Source of the DNA: Arabidopsis thaliana | Lineage: Eukaryota > Streptophyta > Magnoliopsida > Brassicales > Brassicaceae | Length of the DNA stretch: 64,000 nt | NCBI RefSeq assembly: GCF_000001735.4 | Contig: NC_003074.8 | Location: 21,521,261 to 21,585,260, forward strand | Direction of reading: 5' to 3' | Shown: positions 12,813 through 24,721 of the stretch, in pieces | Position numbering within the stretch: position 1 is the first letter of the stretch | Layout of the letters: each line of letters opens with the position of its first letter | Made by a program: the position numbers and the translations under genes | Notes under the pieces: generated by a model | What the model saw: only the letters and a program-made list of their open reading frames with translations | What the model was told of the DNA's origin: nothing | The model's database searches: none

Positions 12813-13536
12813 GAGAGAAGAAAAAGAACAAAGGTTTTAGTCTGAGTTTTTAGGCTTTTAAGCCTTTAAGATCCCATCCAATCAGACCTTGCCGTGCAAG
12901 GAAATTTTGCATTTTTATTTATATTAGAAATTAGAAATTTTCAGATTCGAATCCTGGGTCGGGTCGGGTTAAATTCCGGGTCTTTAAGGTGATGAGGATA
13001 CTCTGGTGTTTTTGCTCCTTGAGCTAAAAATGGGAGGGAAAGAGAGAGACAATGGCGTCCACAGGAATGGCGAAATTGAAGGGGAGTTTCTGCGTCACTC
13101 TCTGCAGAAATCGATCACACGCCTTGAGAAAGGAAATTCATTTCTCACTTTTGCGTTTGAACCCAGAAGAAGAAGAAGCGATCACGTCCATGAAATTCGA
13201 GCTTCGACGGTTTTGGTGTTATACGAATATCGAAAATCACCGTCTTCTCGAAAGGTCTAATAGCTCCGTCGATCGGAATTGCTGAAGTTTTACAGCCACA
13301 GGTGTTTGTCTTTTCGCCTAATTCGATTCTTTTGTCATTAGGAGAAATCTGGTTCATAGGTATTTTGCTTTGTCAATGCGAGAATGGTTTTAGATCCAGC
13401 GATTTTATAACCCTTTCTAGTCTTGGATTCCATAATTTGATTATATGTTGGTATCTTTGAGAATGGTTAGCTCTGTACCCTTACTATCTGCTAAAAGCTT
13501 GTGGTGTTTGCTGAAATGCTAGGAAGATTTACAAAA
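12813..13536. other. Divergent promoter region, OPA3-like / myosin XI
   Basis: Upstream sequence for both flanking genes. The part from about 13005 probably holds the 5' leader of the myosin gene. Open frames at 13006-13260 and 13052-13285 have no recognisable homology and are treated as leader sequence. A leader intron is possible but I could not place it firmly. Confidence 0.45.
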
Positions 13537-16500
13537 ATGGCTGAAAACATAATGGTGGATTCTCATGTTTGGGTGGAAGACCCAGAAAGAGCATGGATTG
13601 ATGGGGTTGTACTTAATATAAAGGGAGAGGAAGCAGAGATTAAAACCAATGATGGCAGAGATGTAAAACTTTTTTTTTGTCTTCTAGTTATATGATGCTT
13701 TTGTGTCTAATGCCATTTCAAGCTTTTACTGGTGCTGTTTTGCTTTCCATACTCCTGATTCACCTTTCCTTTTACTGGTCAGGTTATTGCTAACTTATCA
13801 AGACTCTATCCAAAAGACACTGAAGCTCCTTCAGAGGGAGTAGAGGACATGACAAGATTATCTTATCTGCATGAGCCTGCAGTTCTTGACAACTTGGCAA
13901 CCAGATACGAGCTCAATGAAATTTATGTAAGAATATTTTATTTCTGGTTGTAAAACCAATTATTTTCATCTTGTTCCTTGGTTAAAACCATTAGTTAATG
14001 CAGAGATAGGCGAGTCTGTTATAATATTTTGACATCATGACAGACTTATACAGGAAATATTCTTATTGCCGTCAATCCCTTTCAAGGACTCCCCCATCTC
14101 TATGATGCTGAGGTTATGGAGAAGTACAAGGAAGCCTATTTCAAAGAGCTGAATCCTCATGTTTTTGCAATTGGTGGCATCGCATATAGGTGATTATTTA
14201 TTCATTTTGGTGTTGTTATCTATAAAAGTGGCAGAAGTGGATTTTATTTATTAGTTTGAGAAACTTTGCAACAGGGAAATGATTAATGAGGGCAGGAACA
14301 AATGTATATTGGTCAGTGGTGAAAGTGGGTCTGGAAAGACAGAAACAACTAAAATGCTCATGCGTTACCTTGCATACTTTGGTGGACATACTGCAGTTGA
14401 AGGAAGGACAGTTGAAAACCAAGTTTTAGAAGTAAGTTGTGATGATCTAATTAATTTAAAATTTCAGAGTTTCCTACACTCAAGGGGTCAGGTTGTTCCG
14501 CCTAAATCAAAGAAATTTCAAGACTATGAGCCTATGATGATGACTCTGTCCCTTTAATCTTCTCTGGAAACAAAACGTTTTTGTTTGTTAAGCTTTCTTG
14601 AAATTTGGGGATATACCCCTGCCTGGACATCCTTAGATCGGAGCTTGTTCATTATATGATACACTTGTGCCTCTTGTTTTGGTTTTTGGTCTAATTCTTT
14701 ATGCCAATTGGGTTATGTTACAGTCAAATCCAGTTCTTGAGGCATTTGGTAATGCGAAGACTGTTAAGAACAACAATTCCAGGTAAACTTAGCTCTTTTA
14801 TTATCGAGTGCTTCCGTTTCTCCTTCCTTCGCTTTGCTCGTCTCCTGTCTCTTTTACCTGCTGTTAGATAGATTTATCACTGCTAATAATAAATATTAAT
14901 GCTTTTACTTGTTACAGCCGTTTTGGAAAATTTGTGGAGATTCAGTTTGATGACGTGGGCCGAATATCAGGGGCAGCCATCAGAACTTACCTTTTGGAGA
15001 GGTCACGTGTTTGCCAAGTTTCAGATCCTGAACGTAACTATCACTGCTTTTATCTCCTGTGTGCTGCTCCTCCTGAGGTAGGTCTTCTTAGTTGTTCTCA
15101 TCTTTTATTAAATGAATATTGAAGTGATAGATGATATAAAAATTTGCAGGATGTTGAGAGGTTTAAGTTGGGGGATCCTAAGTCATTTCGCTATCTTAAC
15201 CAATCTAGCTGCTACAAACTTGATGGTGTAAATGATGCAGAGGAGTATCTTGCTACTAGAAGGGCTATGGATGTAGTTGGAATAAGTGAAAAAGAACAGG
15301 TTTGCAATTTCTTCTTTGCAATTTGCCTGTCACCTGTTGATTGCTAATAGGAACAGACTTATCTGCTTTTTTCTTCTGTCTCTTCAGGATGCAATTTTCA
15401 GAGTTGTGGCTTCCATTCTCCATCTTGGAAATATTGAATTTTCGAAGGGAGAAGATGCTGATTCATCATCAGTAAAAGATGAACAGTCAATGTTTCATCT
15501 CCAAATGACATCAGAACTGCTCATGTAATATATGGCTCTTCTACTTTTCCAACTAAATGCTGATTCTTGTAATCACAATTTGTTATTTTAGGTGTGATCC
15601 CCATTCCTTAGAAGATGCTTTGTGTAAGCGTATGATGGTCACCCCAGAAGAAGTTATCAAGAGAAGTCTTGATCCTCTTGGTGCTGCCGTTAGCAGGGAT
15701 GGTTTGGCAAAGACAATATACTCTAGACTCTTTGATTGGTAAATTTTCTATTTTAATGTTCAAATATCTTTTGTACATATAACACTGTGGGTGACATCTG
15801 CTAAGTCAGTACTCATTACTATGTTCCAGGTTGGTGAACAAAATAAATATCTCTATTGGGCAAGATTCTCACTCTAGGCGCTTGATTGGAGTCCTTGACA
15901 TCTATGGTTTTGAGAGCTTTAAAACCAACAGGTGATGGCCGTGAGCATGCATGGTTCACTTTACAAGCATATGCTTGGGGTGATATCTTAAGTGTCAAAA
16001 CACACCAAGTGTCCTATCGTCTAATATACAAATTTTCAGTAGTCTTTTCCCTTGACTTTAGTATGAGGAGTTAATTGAATAGAAACCTTTACTCTGAGCT
16101 AATATGATAGACATATTATTAGCTAAAATTGTGATCTTAGGAAATGATGTCTTTTGTAAGTTTCCATGACTAAAGAGATATCTATAATATCACCTAATCA
16201 ACCTCTACTCCAGTTGTTCACTGACTTCTTAATGCTATCCCTGCAGTTTTGAGCAATTCTGTATTAATTACACGAATGAAAAGCTGCAACAGCATTTCAA
16301 TCAGGTATGAGGTCAGTCATAGGTTATGGCTGCTGATTTGGCTCAAGAGTCTGTTAATTAATCTGAACTTATTAATACTGTACAGCATGTATTCAAAATG
16401 GAACAAGGTGAATATCAGAAAGAAGAAATAGATTGGAGCTATGTGGAGTTTGTTGATAATAAAGATGTCGTGGATCTGATTGAAAAGGTTTGTTTTATCC

Positions 16501-19500
16501 AGTATCTGTTTCCTTCCCTGTATAAACACGGATTCATGGCTTAATATTTGCGACCAATTTGGCTAATTCAAACACTGGACAGTAGAAATTCTCTTTAGAG
16601 AGCATACTGCCATCATCTAAAATACATTATTCTACAGCTCAACCTATGTGATTACAGAAAATGCTAGCACTTGTAGCTTAAGTCCATGTTGGATATTTTT
16701 CCTGAAAATTGTAAGAACATTTTGAAAGGTTCATGAAAGCATGTAAGAGTTCTATATGTTTTCAATATGCTCTAGTGTCCTAGCTTACTATGCATTGTTC
16801 TGACTTGAAAACACATCCAGTATCGTTTTTTTTTTGTTTTTTTTTTTGCCATCACATGCAGTGTCGTTATTTCCATTGCTTCATGCTACGTTTTTTTCCC
16901 TGAAAATATGGTTTCAATCTTTTGCAGAAACCGGGTGGTATTATTGCTCTGCTGGATGAAGCATGGTATAATAAATTTTTCTCCACTTGCAGCTGTACTT
17001 TAGTGTTTTCTTACACAGTAACTATTTTCTCCAAGTACCATTATTATGTGTTATAAACGTTTCTTCTCTCTGCAGCATGCTACCAAAATCAACTCCTGAA
17101 ACATTTTCTGAGAAGCTGTATCACACATTCAAGGATCATAAGCGCTTCATGAAACCAAAATTGACTCGATCAGATTTTACATTAGTTCATTATGCAGGGG
17201 ATGTAAGTTGCATTTCACACTCTGTTGCTTCAGAATTAAAAGTATAGAGTTATGATTTTTAAGGTCTCTTTCCCATGCCGTTCTTTTCAGGTCCAATACC
17301 AGTCCGATCAATTTTTAGACAAAAACAAAGACTATGTTGTCGCCGAGCATCAGGATTTGTTAAATGCTTCCAAATGTTCTTTTGTGTCAGGCCTCTTTCC
17401 TCCTCTTCCTAAAGAAAGTAGCAAATCCAAGTTTTCTTCAATTGGCGCTCGTTTCAAGGTGACTTGCCTGCAAATCCATTAAGACTTTTAACTAATAGAT
17501 AAGACTGCATTATTGGACCACACATAAGATATTGTTGAAATTTTGATGCCACATTCATCATCTGTACGGACTGACATGTTTAAGTAATTGGTGCAGCTAC
17601 AATTGCAACAGCTGATGGAGACATTGAACTCTACGGAACCCCACTACATCAGATGTGTTAAGCCAAACAATTTGTTGCAACCAACAGTGTTTGACAATGC
17701 CAATGTCTTGCATCAGTTACGCTCTGGGGTCTGTTTTCTTCTGAATAATTCATACCAACATCTTTGATGTCTTGAGGTGTTATATGATATTTGTCTTATG
17801 CAGGGTGTTCTTGAGGCCATCAGAGTGAAATGCGCTGGATATCCAACAAATAGAACTTTCATTGAATTTTTAAATCGATTTCTCATTCTTGCACCGGAAA
17901 TTCTGAAAGGAGAGTATGTATCAGTTCTCCCCGTTAAGCTTGGACCTTTCTTCCACTCTTGTATGATAAATTGCTCCTTGAGTCTGTTTATCACAGTTTT
18001 CTTACCTTACACTAATCAGGTACGAAGCAGAAGTTGCATGCAAATGGATTTTGGAGAAAAAAGGGCTTACAGGTTACCAGGTAAAGTTCCTAGGAAGTTC
18101 ACTAAATGTAAAAGGAATCCCAATTTTGCATGAGTTGAATACGTGTAGAATCTTCAGTATTCTATGAAATTTGAGTTTCTCAGATAGCATAACTCCCCTA
18201 GGTGCGTGTTGATCATATAAAATCTAATTTGCAGATTGGAAAAAGTAAGGTTTTCCTGAGAGCTGGTCAGATGGCTGAGTTAGATGCACACAGAACAAGG
18301 GTGCTCGGCGAATCAGCGAGGATGATTCAGGGGCAAGTTAGAACTCGTCTGACAAGAGAACGATTTGTTCTCATGCGGAGGGCTTCAGTTAATATACAAG
18401 CTAATTGGAGAGGTGAGGGCCTTAAATTTTTTTTTTTTTAATGGCGTTATGGTTTCATTGATATGCAGAGGAAATTAGGAATGCTGATAAAGTCTCTTTT
18501 TCATATTTTAGGAAATATTGCACGAAAGATATCTAAGGAAATGAGAAGGGAGGAAGCTGCCATCAAAATCCAGAAAAACTTACGTAGACAGATTGCAAAG
18601 AAAGATTACGGGAAGACCAAATCTTCCGCACTCACCTTGCAAAGTGGAGTCCGCACAATGGCTGCACGTCATGAATTCCGTTATAAATTAACCACTAGGG
18701 CAGCAACTGTGATTCAGGTTCTATTCTCATTACTACCCTTTCGTACTTAACAAGTTCTCATGGAATCATTCTATCTCAAGAACTATAAATGACGTTCAAC
18801 TCTAATCAACTTGCAGGCGTATTGGCGTGGTTACAGTGCTATATCTGACTACAAGAAACTGAAAAGAGTTTCTCTTCTTTGTAAAAGTAATCTCAGAGGA
18901 AGAATTGCCAGAAAACAGTTGGGACAGTCAAAGCAGGTATTGCAAACCAATCCCTGCACGTTTGTTTTTAGTATCAAGTGTTTTCAATTACTCAGCATGT
19001 AGGGATACGTAGAAAAAAGTATCTGGTTTTGATTGATGTAAAATCATATGTATAGGCTGACAGAAAAGAAGAGACAGAAAAGGAACGCAAGGTGGAACTT
19101 TCCAATAGAGCAGAAGAGGCAGTTGATATGTCCTTTGTACTGCATTCAGAGCAAAGTGATGATGCAGAGAGTGGACATGGACGAAAGGCAAAACTTTCTA
19201 TTGAATCAGAAGATGGACTTGATAAGTCCTCTGTATTGCATTCAGAACAAAGTGATGATGAAGAGTTGGGACATGAAAGAAAGACAAAACTTTCCATCGA
19301 ATCAGAAGATGGGCATTCAGATCAGAGTGATGATGAAGAGATAGAACATGAAAGAAAGACAAAACATTGCATCCAAGCAGAAGATGGAATTGAGAAGTCC
19401 TATGTAATGCATTCAGATCAAAGTGATGATGAAGAGATAGGACATAAAAGAAAGACAAAACATTCCATCCAAGCAGAAGATGGAATTGAGAAGTCCTTTG

Positions 19501-20617
19501 TAGTGCATTCAGATCAAAGTGATGATGAAGAGATAGGACATGAAAGAAAGACCAAACATGCCATCCAAGTAGAAGATGGAATTCAGAAGTCCTTTGTTAC
19601 CTGTTCAGAGAAGCCTTACAACACGTTTTCTGTTGTTAGTCAAATAACGAGTCCTATTCGTGATACAGAAATTGAATCCCTCACTGCAGAAGTTGAGATG
19701 CTGAAGGTAATGTTTCTATCATCCACCAACATTGTGAATAGATTTTAGAAACAGCGTGCTAATATCCTGAACAATATATTGCGGCTATCATCTTGATCAA
19801 ATGCATGGAGGATAAATTTTATATTTATGGTATTTTTCAGGCCTTATTGCAAGTTGAGAAACAAAGAGCTGACATTTCCGAAAGAAAATGTGCTGAAGCC
19901 CGAGAACTTGGGGAGAGAAGACGTAAAAGATTAGAAGAAACAGAAAGAAGAGTTTACCAGTTACAAGACTCTTTGAACAGGTATTATTGAATCGTAATTT
20001 TAACAACCATAGATTATCTTCCTTCCTACAATTTTTACTCCTTGGTTAAAAAATTTAATTAATAAATCTAGTACATTTAATGATGATAAGTCTTGTTTAG
20101 TGTATTCCAGGTTGTTATATTCTATGTCGGACCAATTCTCGCAACTGAAGTCCATCTTGAGATCTCCTTCTATGTCAGCTTCAACAATGGCCTCAGCGCC
20201 AGTTGTGCGTGATGATCTTGCTGACAGCTCTGAGAACTCTGAAGCTTCATCAAGTGATTCCGATTTCACTTTTCCTGCTCCATCTCCTTCCTCAGACAAT
20301 TTTTCGACTTTTAACCCGAATCAGCTGCAAGTCATTGTTCAGGATCTATCAACCACAGAAGCCAAAGGTCAGTGGTAATAGCACTAAAATCCCATGAAAG
20401 ATTGCAATTCATTTGTGTTTTTCTTTTTTTGGACAATTTTTTTAATTCATTTCCTTTTTGTTACACTAGCCTCTAAATCCACCTTAATATAAACATTTTG
20501 CACATGGTATACATTGTTAATGGAATCATCCTTCTTCTCATCTTGTAGAACAATAATATTGCAGGAACTGAGAGCTACGACAGTGATAAGGAAGGGGGCT
20601 TCGAAGATTACTTTTGA
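13537..20617 (+). CDS. XIJ: Class XI myosin, tail-truncated (XI-J type)
   Basis: I resolve 25 exons: 13537-13662, 13783-13926, 14044-14189, 14275-14431, 14724-14782, 14918-15077, 15150-15299, 15388-15524, 15592-15738, 15830-15931, 16247-16304, 16386-16487, 16928-16965, 17076-17202, 17291-17458, 17597-17728, 17804-17913, 18020-18080, 18235-18412, 18512-18717, 18817-18936, 19056-19706, 19841-19980, 20111-20367 and 20565-20617 (1242 residues). It is an actin motor. The start follows the better ATG context; 13516 is an in-frame alternative. Domains: SH3-like (SHVWVEDP), P-loop [12 protein letters not shown], switch I NNNSSRFGK, switch II DIYGFES, converter, about six IQ motifs (exons 19-21), then a 32-residue acidic repeat (exon 22) and one short coiled coil (exons 23-24). 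The usual long coiled coil and globular DIL tail for cargo binding are absent: the protein ends in an acidic Ser-rich segment. Confidence 0.93.
19143..19601 (+). repeat. In-frame tandem repeat, 96-bp unit, in the myosin tail exon
   Basis: Five tandem units start at 19143, 19239, 19314, 19410 and 19506. Four are 96 bp (32 codons); the second is 75 bp (25 codons), having lost a 7-codon piece. Each begins with His-Ser-(Glu/Asp)-Gln-Ser-Asp-Asp and carries an acidic cluster, a basic RKTK block and an EDG turn. The stretch just before 19143 resembles the second half of a unit. Confidence 0.95.
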
Positions 20618-21371
20618 TCATGAAGTGCAGACTTGATCTCTTCACAAGATTTTTGGAGTTCTGACAATCTCTTTACTCCATTGTTGTGCCACAGGGCAAA
20701 TGTTATAGTGTTTACACTTAGTTCCAACTGCAATTTGTATTTTCCTCAGGAATAGATGCTGCAATAACTATGTAGGGTCATTAAGATATGTCAAGTTCCA
20801 TGTTGTTAATTGCATACACAAGCCATGTTTGTTACTTCACTAATACAATTGTTGCTCAATTTCAGAATTACTAATTTGCTTTGTTTTGTCCTCATCATTT
20901 CGAGGTGTGAGTTTTGAATTCTTCCTGCAATTTTAGTTCCATGAATGAGATCATTGTTAGTCCATGAATGAGAAAATACAGTATCCAATATCTTAGTTTT
21001 GTACGAACTACTTTTCAACAAGCACCAGTGGTCTAGTGGTAGAATAGTACCCTGCCACGGTACAGACCCGGGTTCGATTCCCGGCTGGTGCAAAAAGTAT
21101 CAATATGCTATTTTTTCGTAGGTCCAAAATTTGAACAGTCGCTATTTATACATAAAGGAAGTAAAACACTCTATAAAATCCAAATATATTAAACTTTTTA
21201 TAAGTTTTATGAAATGTGTCCTCATCCCAAGCACTAGAGCACACTATAACACTGGAGGCATACATCATTACACTGGTTGGTGACAATTAGATCGTAGGAG
21301 CCAACAGAGAGAGACTGGGAATATCATGAGATCATGGATGAATGTTCAGGAATACTCCGGGTTTGCCAATT
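20618..21371. other. Intergenic region containing tRNA-Gly
   Basis: Holds the myosin 3' untranslated region, the tRNA-Gly gene at 21022-21092 and the 3' untranslated end of the BET1-type SNARE gene. No other gene was seen. Confidence 0.6.
21022..21092 (+). tRNA. tRNA-Gly (GCC)
   Basis: A complete 71-nt cloverleaf. Acceptor stem GCACCAG (21022-21028) pairs with CTGGTGC (21085-21091), with discriminator A at 21092. The anticodon stem GTACC/GGTAC (21047-21051 / 21059-21063) encloses a 7-nt loop with anticodon GCC at 21054-21056. The T arm contains GGTTCGATTCC, the polymerase III B box. There is no intron and no encoded CCA, as expected for a nuclear gene. An A-rich run follows; a plant polymerase III terminator is usually a T run, and a T tract lies about 20 bp downstream. 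Confidence 0.97.
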
Positions 21372-22515
21372 TTACCGAGTAAGATAGTATATGACTAGAA
21401 ATAAACCAACAAACGATGCCACGAGCGTCAGCATTCTTCGGCTTGACTTTGTCTCAAACACCTGCAAGGATTCGATTCAACATATCAAAGACACAGACAC
21501 AGACACACCAAAAAAACAAACATGTCAAAGACACTTTGCAACACATAATGAAGCTAGGCTTAGGGTTCTGAGAGAGTATTTCTAGTCAGATATACCGTTT
21601 TAAAGCGGTCCATGGTTCCTGAGAGAAATCCCCTTGATGAATCCATATCATTGCCCTACATAGAAACCTTGCAAAATGTTCAGTAACAATAGCGTCTGTG
21701 AGCAAATGATAAAATATAAGTATCACAAATATTCTGGTAAATACCATTCTGTCAAGCATGCGGTTATGAGTATCGACCTCTTCATTTATATCGCCAGATA
21801 GCTGTTTCATGAAAAAAGAAACAAATAAGAATCTGGTTCAAACCTAGTTGTGCATATAGAGTCCAACTACAACAACAATGTTGAACCAATAAAACTATGT
21901 TACGGTTTCCATACTAATCCTATGGGCAGTAAGTAGTAGATACAGAAACTCATTAGTGTACAAAATGAATTGCAAGTGTATGTTCCTATTACGTTTAGGG
22001 CTTACTTCATATTCCTAATCCTACTGAAAAGTGCTGAACACAAGTTTGAACATGACAGAGGAACCAGAGGCAGGCTTACTCGTTTTAAGAGAATGACTCT
22101 ATCTTGCAATCCCTCCAAGGCACGCTCATTCTCATGTTCATTGATCTCATGAGAGTAAGAAGAAGCAGCTCTAATTCCTCCCTCTTCGATGCCATCAAAG
22201 AGAGAACTTCTACCACCACGAGGCTCCCTGAAATCAAAATTAGACCTCAGCAAAGAAACAGTAACATCTTCCACTCAATCTAAATTAGATGAATTTGAAA
22301 CTGATCCAAATCTATCAGAATACAGAGCAACAGTCCTATTCTACTGCTCCTTCAGATCTTCCCGATGAAACCTAATCTACAAATTAACGAGCTCATGAAA
22401 ACACATCTAATCATCAGATTTCGCTAGATCTTAACCTCCAAATTCTAACCAAAGATGTGTTTGAAAAAGTAGCGATTTGAAATCATTCAAGGAGAGCTAA
22501 CCTTCTAGGATTCAT
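21372..22515 (-). CDS. BET11: BET1-type Qc-SNARE
   Basis: Five exons: 22515-22502, 22227-22080, 21801-21745, 21655-21596 and 21461-21372, giving 122 residues. It is a small tail-anchored SNARE for ER-to-Golgi vesicle fusion. The first exon is only 14 nt and gives MNPRR. The protein then has a Ser/Glu-rich head, a SNARE helix with heptads around the central layer (residues about 35-90), and a C-terminal hydrophobic anchor (LVASFVGLFLVIYYLTR) ending in the lumen. Length and order match the plant BS14/BET11 pair, members of which rescue yeast sft1 mutants. It is divergent from the deoxyhypusine hydroxylase gene across 413 bp. Confidence 0.94.
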
Positions 22516-22928
22516 CGATCAATCGAATTAACGTTTTGATCCTCCAACGATGTCTCGATTTCGCTTCAAGATGTTTTCCAGAATTCACCTGGATCTATGG
22601 TTTCACAACGAACGCAAATTAAGGAAGGAAACGGTTGATATGTCGAAAGAACAGAAAGCTCTGTGTTTATCGTTCTTAAGCGAATCAACACTCAACAACA
22701 CGTGTATACGCAAGTAATGGATAATAGAAACTATGGGGTCAAATTTAAAATCAATAAATTGTTTTGGACCAAATATAGATTTCGTTATTTCCGGAATAGG
22801 TCCCGCGTTTTTTTTCTCTTTTTCACGAATCAGATTCTCTTCTCTTTTGTATACAAAAACCCTAGTCGACGGCGCTGTTACACCGTCGTCCAGATTTTTC
22901 AAACGCCGACGAAGCTGATTTAGTGAAT
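22516..22928. promoter_or_regulatory. Compact divergent promoter, SNARE / deoxyhypusine hydroxylase
   Basis: Only 413 bp separate the two start codons, so both leaders and both promoters sit here. No TATA box in the usual position stands out. A T-rich run precedes the hydroxylase leader. Confidence 0.5.
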
Positions 22929-24721
22929 ATGGAATCTAATGGATCAGTTTCATCGATGGTTAACTTGGAGAAGTTTCTCTGTGAGCGATTGGTGGACCAG
23001 TCACAACCAATCTCGGAGCGATTTAGAGCTCTCTTCTCTCTTCGCAACTTGAAAGGCCCAGGACCTCGCAACGCTCTAATCCTTGGTTTGTTTTAACACT
23101 GCTGCTCAAAATCTTGTCTTTTTTATATAAAGTCTATTTCTACAAAAAAAAATTGTTACTTTGGGAAAGAAAGATATTGGCGCTTGATGAATGTAGAAAC
23201 TCTGATTCTTTTATTTGTGTTTTCTTTGAAGCTTCTGTATAAGGCTAAATTGAAAGTCTTTGCAGTTTGATTTTATAGCTGCTATTTGATTGATGCACCT
23301 AAAACTACATACAAGTTTCCACATTTTTACTTTTAGTTAATGATTGAACAGAGCTTCTTCAAGCTTTGTGTGCTGATATGGTGTGTTACTGCTTGTGTTT
23401 AACTTCTGGTTTATCTTTTTTTTCCATGTCCTGCAGCATCCAGAGACTCATCTAATTTGTTAGCACATGAAGCTGCATTTGCATTGGGTCAGATGCAAGA
23501 TGCTGAAGCCATTCCTGCTCTTGAGTCGGTTCTTAATGATATGTCTTTGCATCCAATAGTACGACATGAGTTGAGTATAAGTTGATCCTTATTTTCTCTG
23601 TATCAGTATAAGCTTTTTGATTCTTTCATATCACTGATTCGCTGTTAATATATTATTACAGGCAGCAGAAGCCCTTGGAGCTATTGGTTTGGCGGGTAAT
23701 GTTAACATTTTAAAGAAAAGCTTGAGCTCGGATCCAGCTCAGGAGGTTCGGGAAACATGTGAATTAGCTCTCAAAAGGATTGAAGACATGAGTAACGTTG
23801 ATGCCGAGAACCAGTCATCAACGACAGAGAAATCACCTTTCATGTCTGTTGACCCAGCAGGCCCAGCTGCGTCTTTCTCTTCTGTTCACCAACTCAGGTT
23901 CTTCCACTCTTGACCACCTCAACATTCTCTAGATTATTTAATATTTTGTAGCACGTTATTGATTAAGATCATCGAACTACAGGCAAGTTCTCCTGGATGA
24001 AACAAAAGGCATGTATGAGAGATATGCTGCACTGTTCGCTCTAAGGAATCATGGTGGAGAGGAAGCTGTTTCTGCCATAGTTGATTCTTTGAGTGCTAGT
24101 AGTGCCCTTCTACGTCACGAGGTTTGTCAACTTTCCTGTATTATGTTCATGAACTTGAATGTGTCTGTTTTTGTTAAAATCTTGTACCTTGAATCTTTGC
24201 TTTATTGCTCTCGAACCTTAAATCTGTATAAGTGCTGCCTTGTAATTGATGCAATTTTTCTTAGGTTGCTTATGTCTTGGGTCAGTTGCAAAGTAAAACT
24301 GCTTTAGCTACTCTAAGCAAAGTACTTAGAGATGTGAATGAGCACCCAATGGTTAGACATGAGGCTGCAGAAGCGCTTGGTTCTATTGCTGGTATCTTCC
24401 CTAAAATGCTTAGTTTGAGATTACAACAATCTACTGTCTTAGTCTTTAGTCTTTACTTACTCTTCACATTGCTCGGCCCTTTTCAGATGAACAGAGCATT
24501 GCTTTGCTAGAAGAATTCTCAAAGGACCCTGAGCCAATTGTTGCACAAAGCTGTGAAGTAGCATTGAGTATGTTGGAATTTGAAAATTCCGGGAAATCGT
24601 TTGAGGTAAAAACACATTGATCCCAAACTCTTACACTTATATATATCTAATAAATCTGTAATGACCCCATATCGAAACATTTTTGCAGTTTTTTTTCACG
24701 CAAGACCCGCTTGTTCACTAA
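22929..24721 (+). CDS. DOHH: Deoxyhypusine hydroxylase (HEAT-repeat)
   Basis: Seven exons: 22929-23085, 23437-23574, 23666-23897, 23983-24121, 24265-24391, 24487-24605 and 24689-24721, giving 314 residues. The enzyme completes hypusine formation on translation factor eIF5A using a di-iron centre. It is built from HEAT repeats whose helices carry four iron-ligand His-Glu pairs, seen here as [23 protein letters not shown] and [10 protein letters not shown], two in each half around a variable Ser/Ala linker (residues about 145-175). The exon 2/3 join is uncertain. With canonical GT-AG sites it reads RHELTEALG. The family consensus RHEAAEALG would need GAG at 23570 joined to 23662, which has no canonical sites. 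Both give 314 residues and keep His-Glu. Function is firm; that junction needs a cDNA. Confidence 0.92.

Noticed and set aside
13052-13285. 77-codon open frame before the myosin gene
   Set aside because: Lies in the probable 5' leader; cannot be spliced in frame to the motor domain by any clear junction. At most an upstream ORF.
19198-19458. Antisense open frame over the myosin repeat
   Set aside because: Shadow of the coding tandem repeat; His/Leu-rich artefact.
21797-22274. Extended single-exon reading of the SNARE gene without introns
   Set aside because: Breaks the conserved SNARE heptads; the five-exon model restores them.
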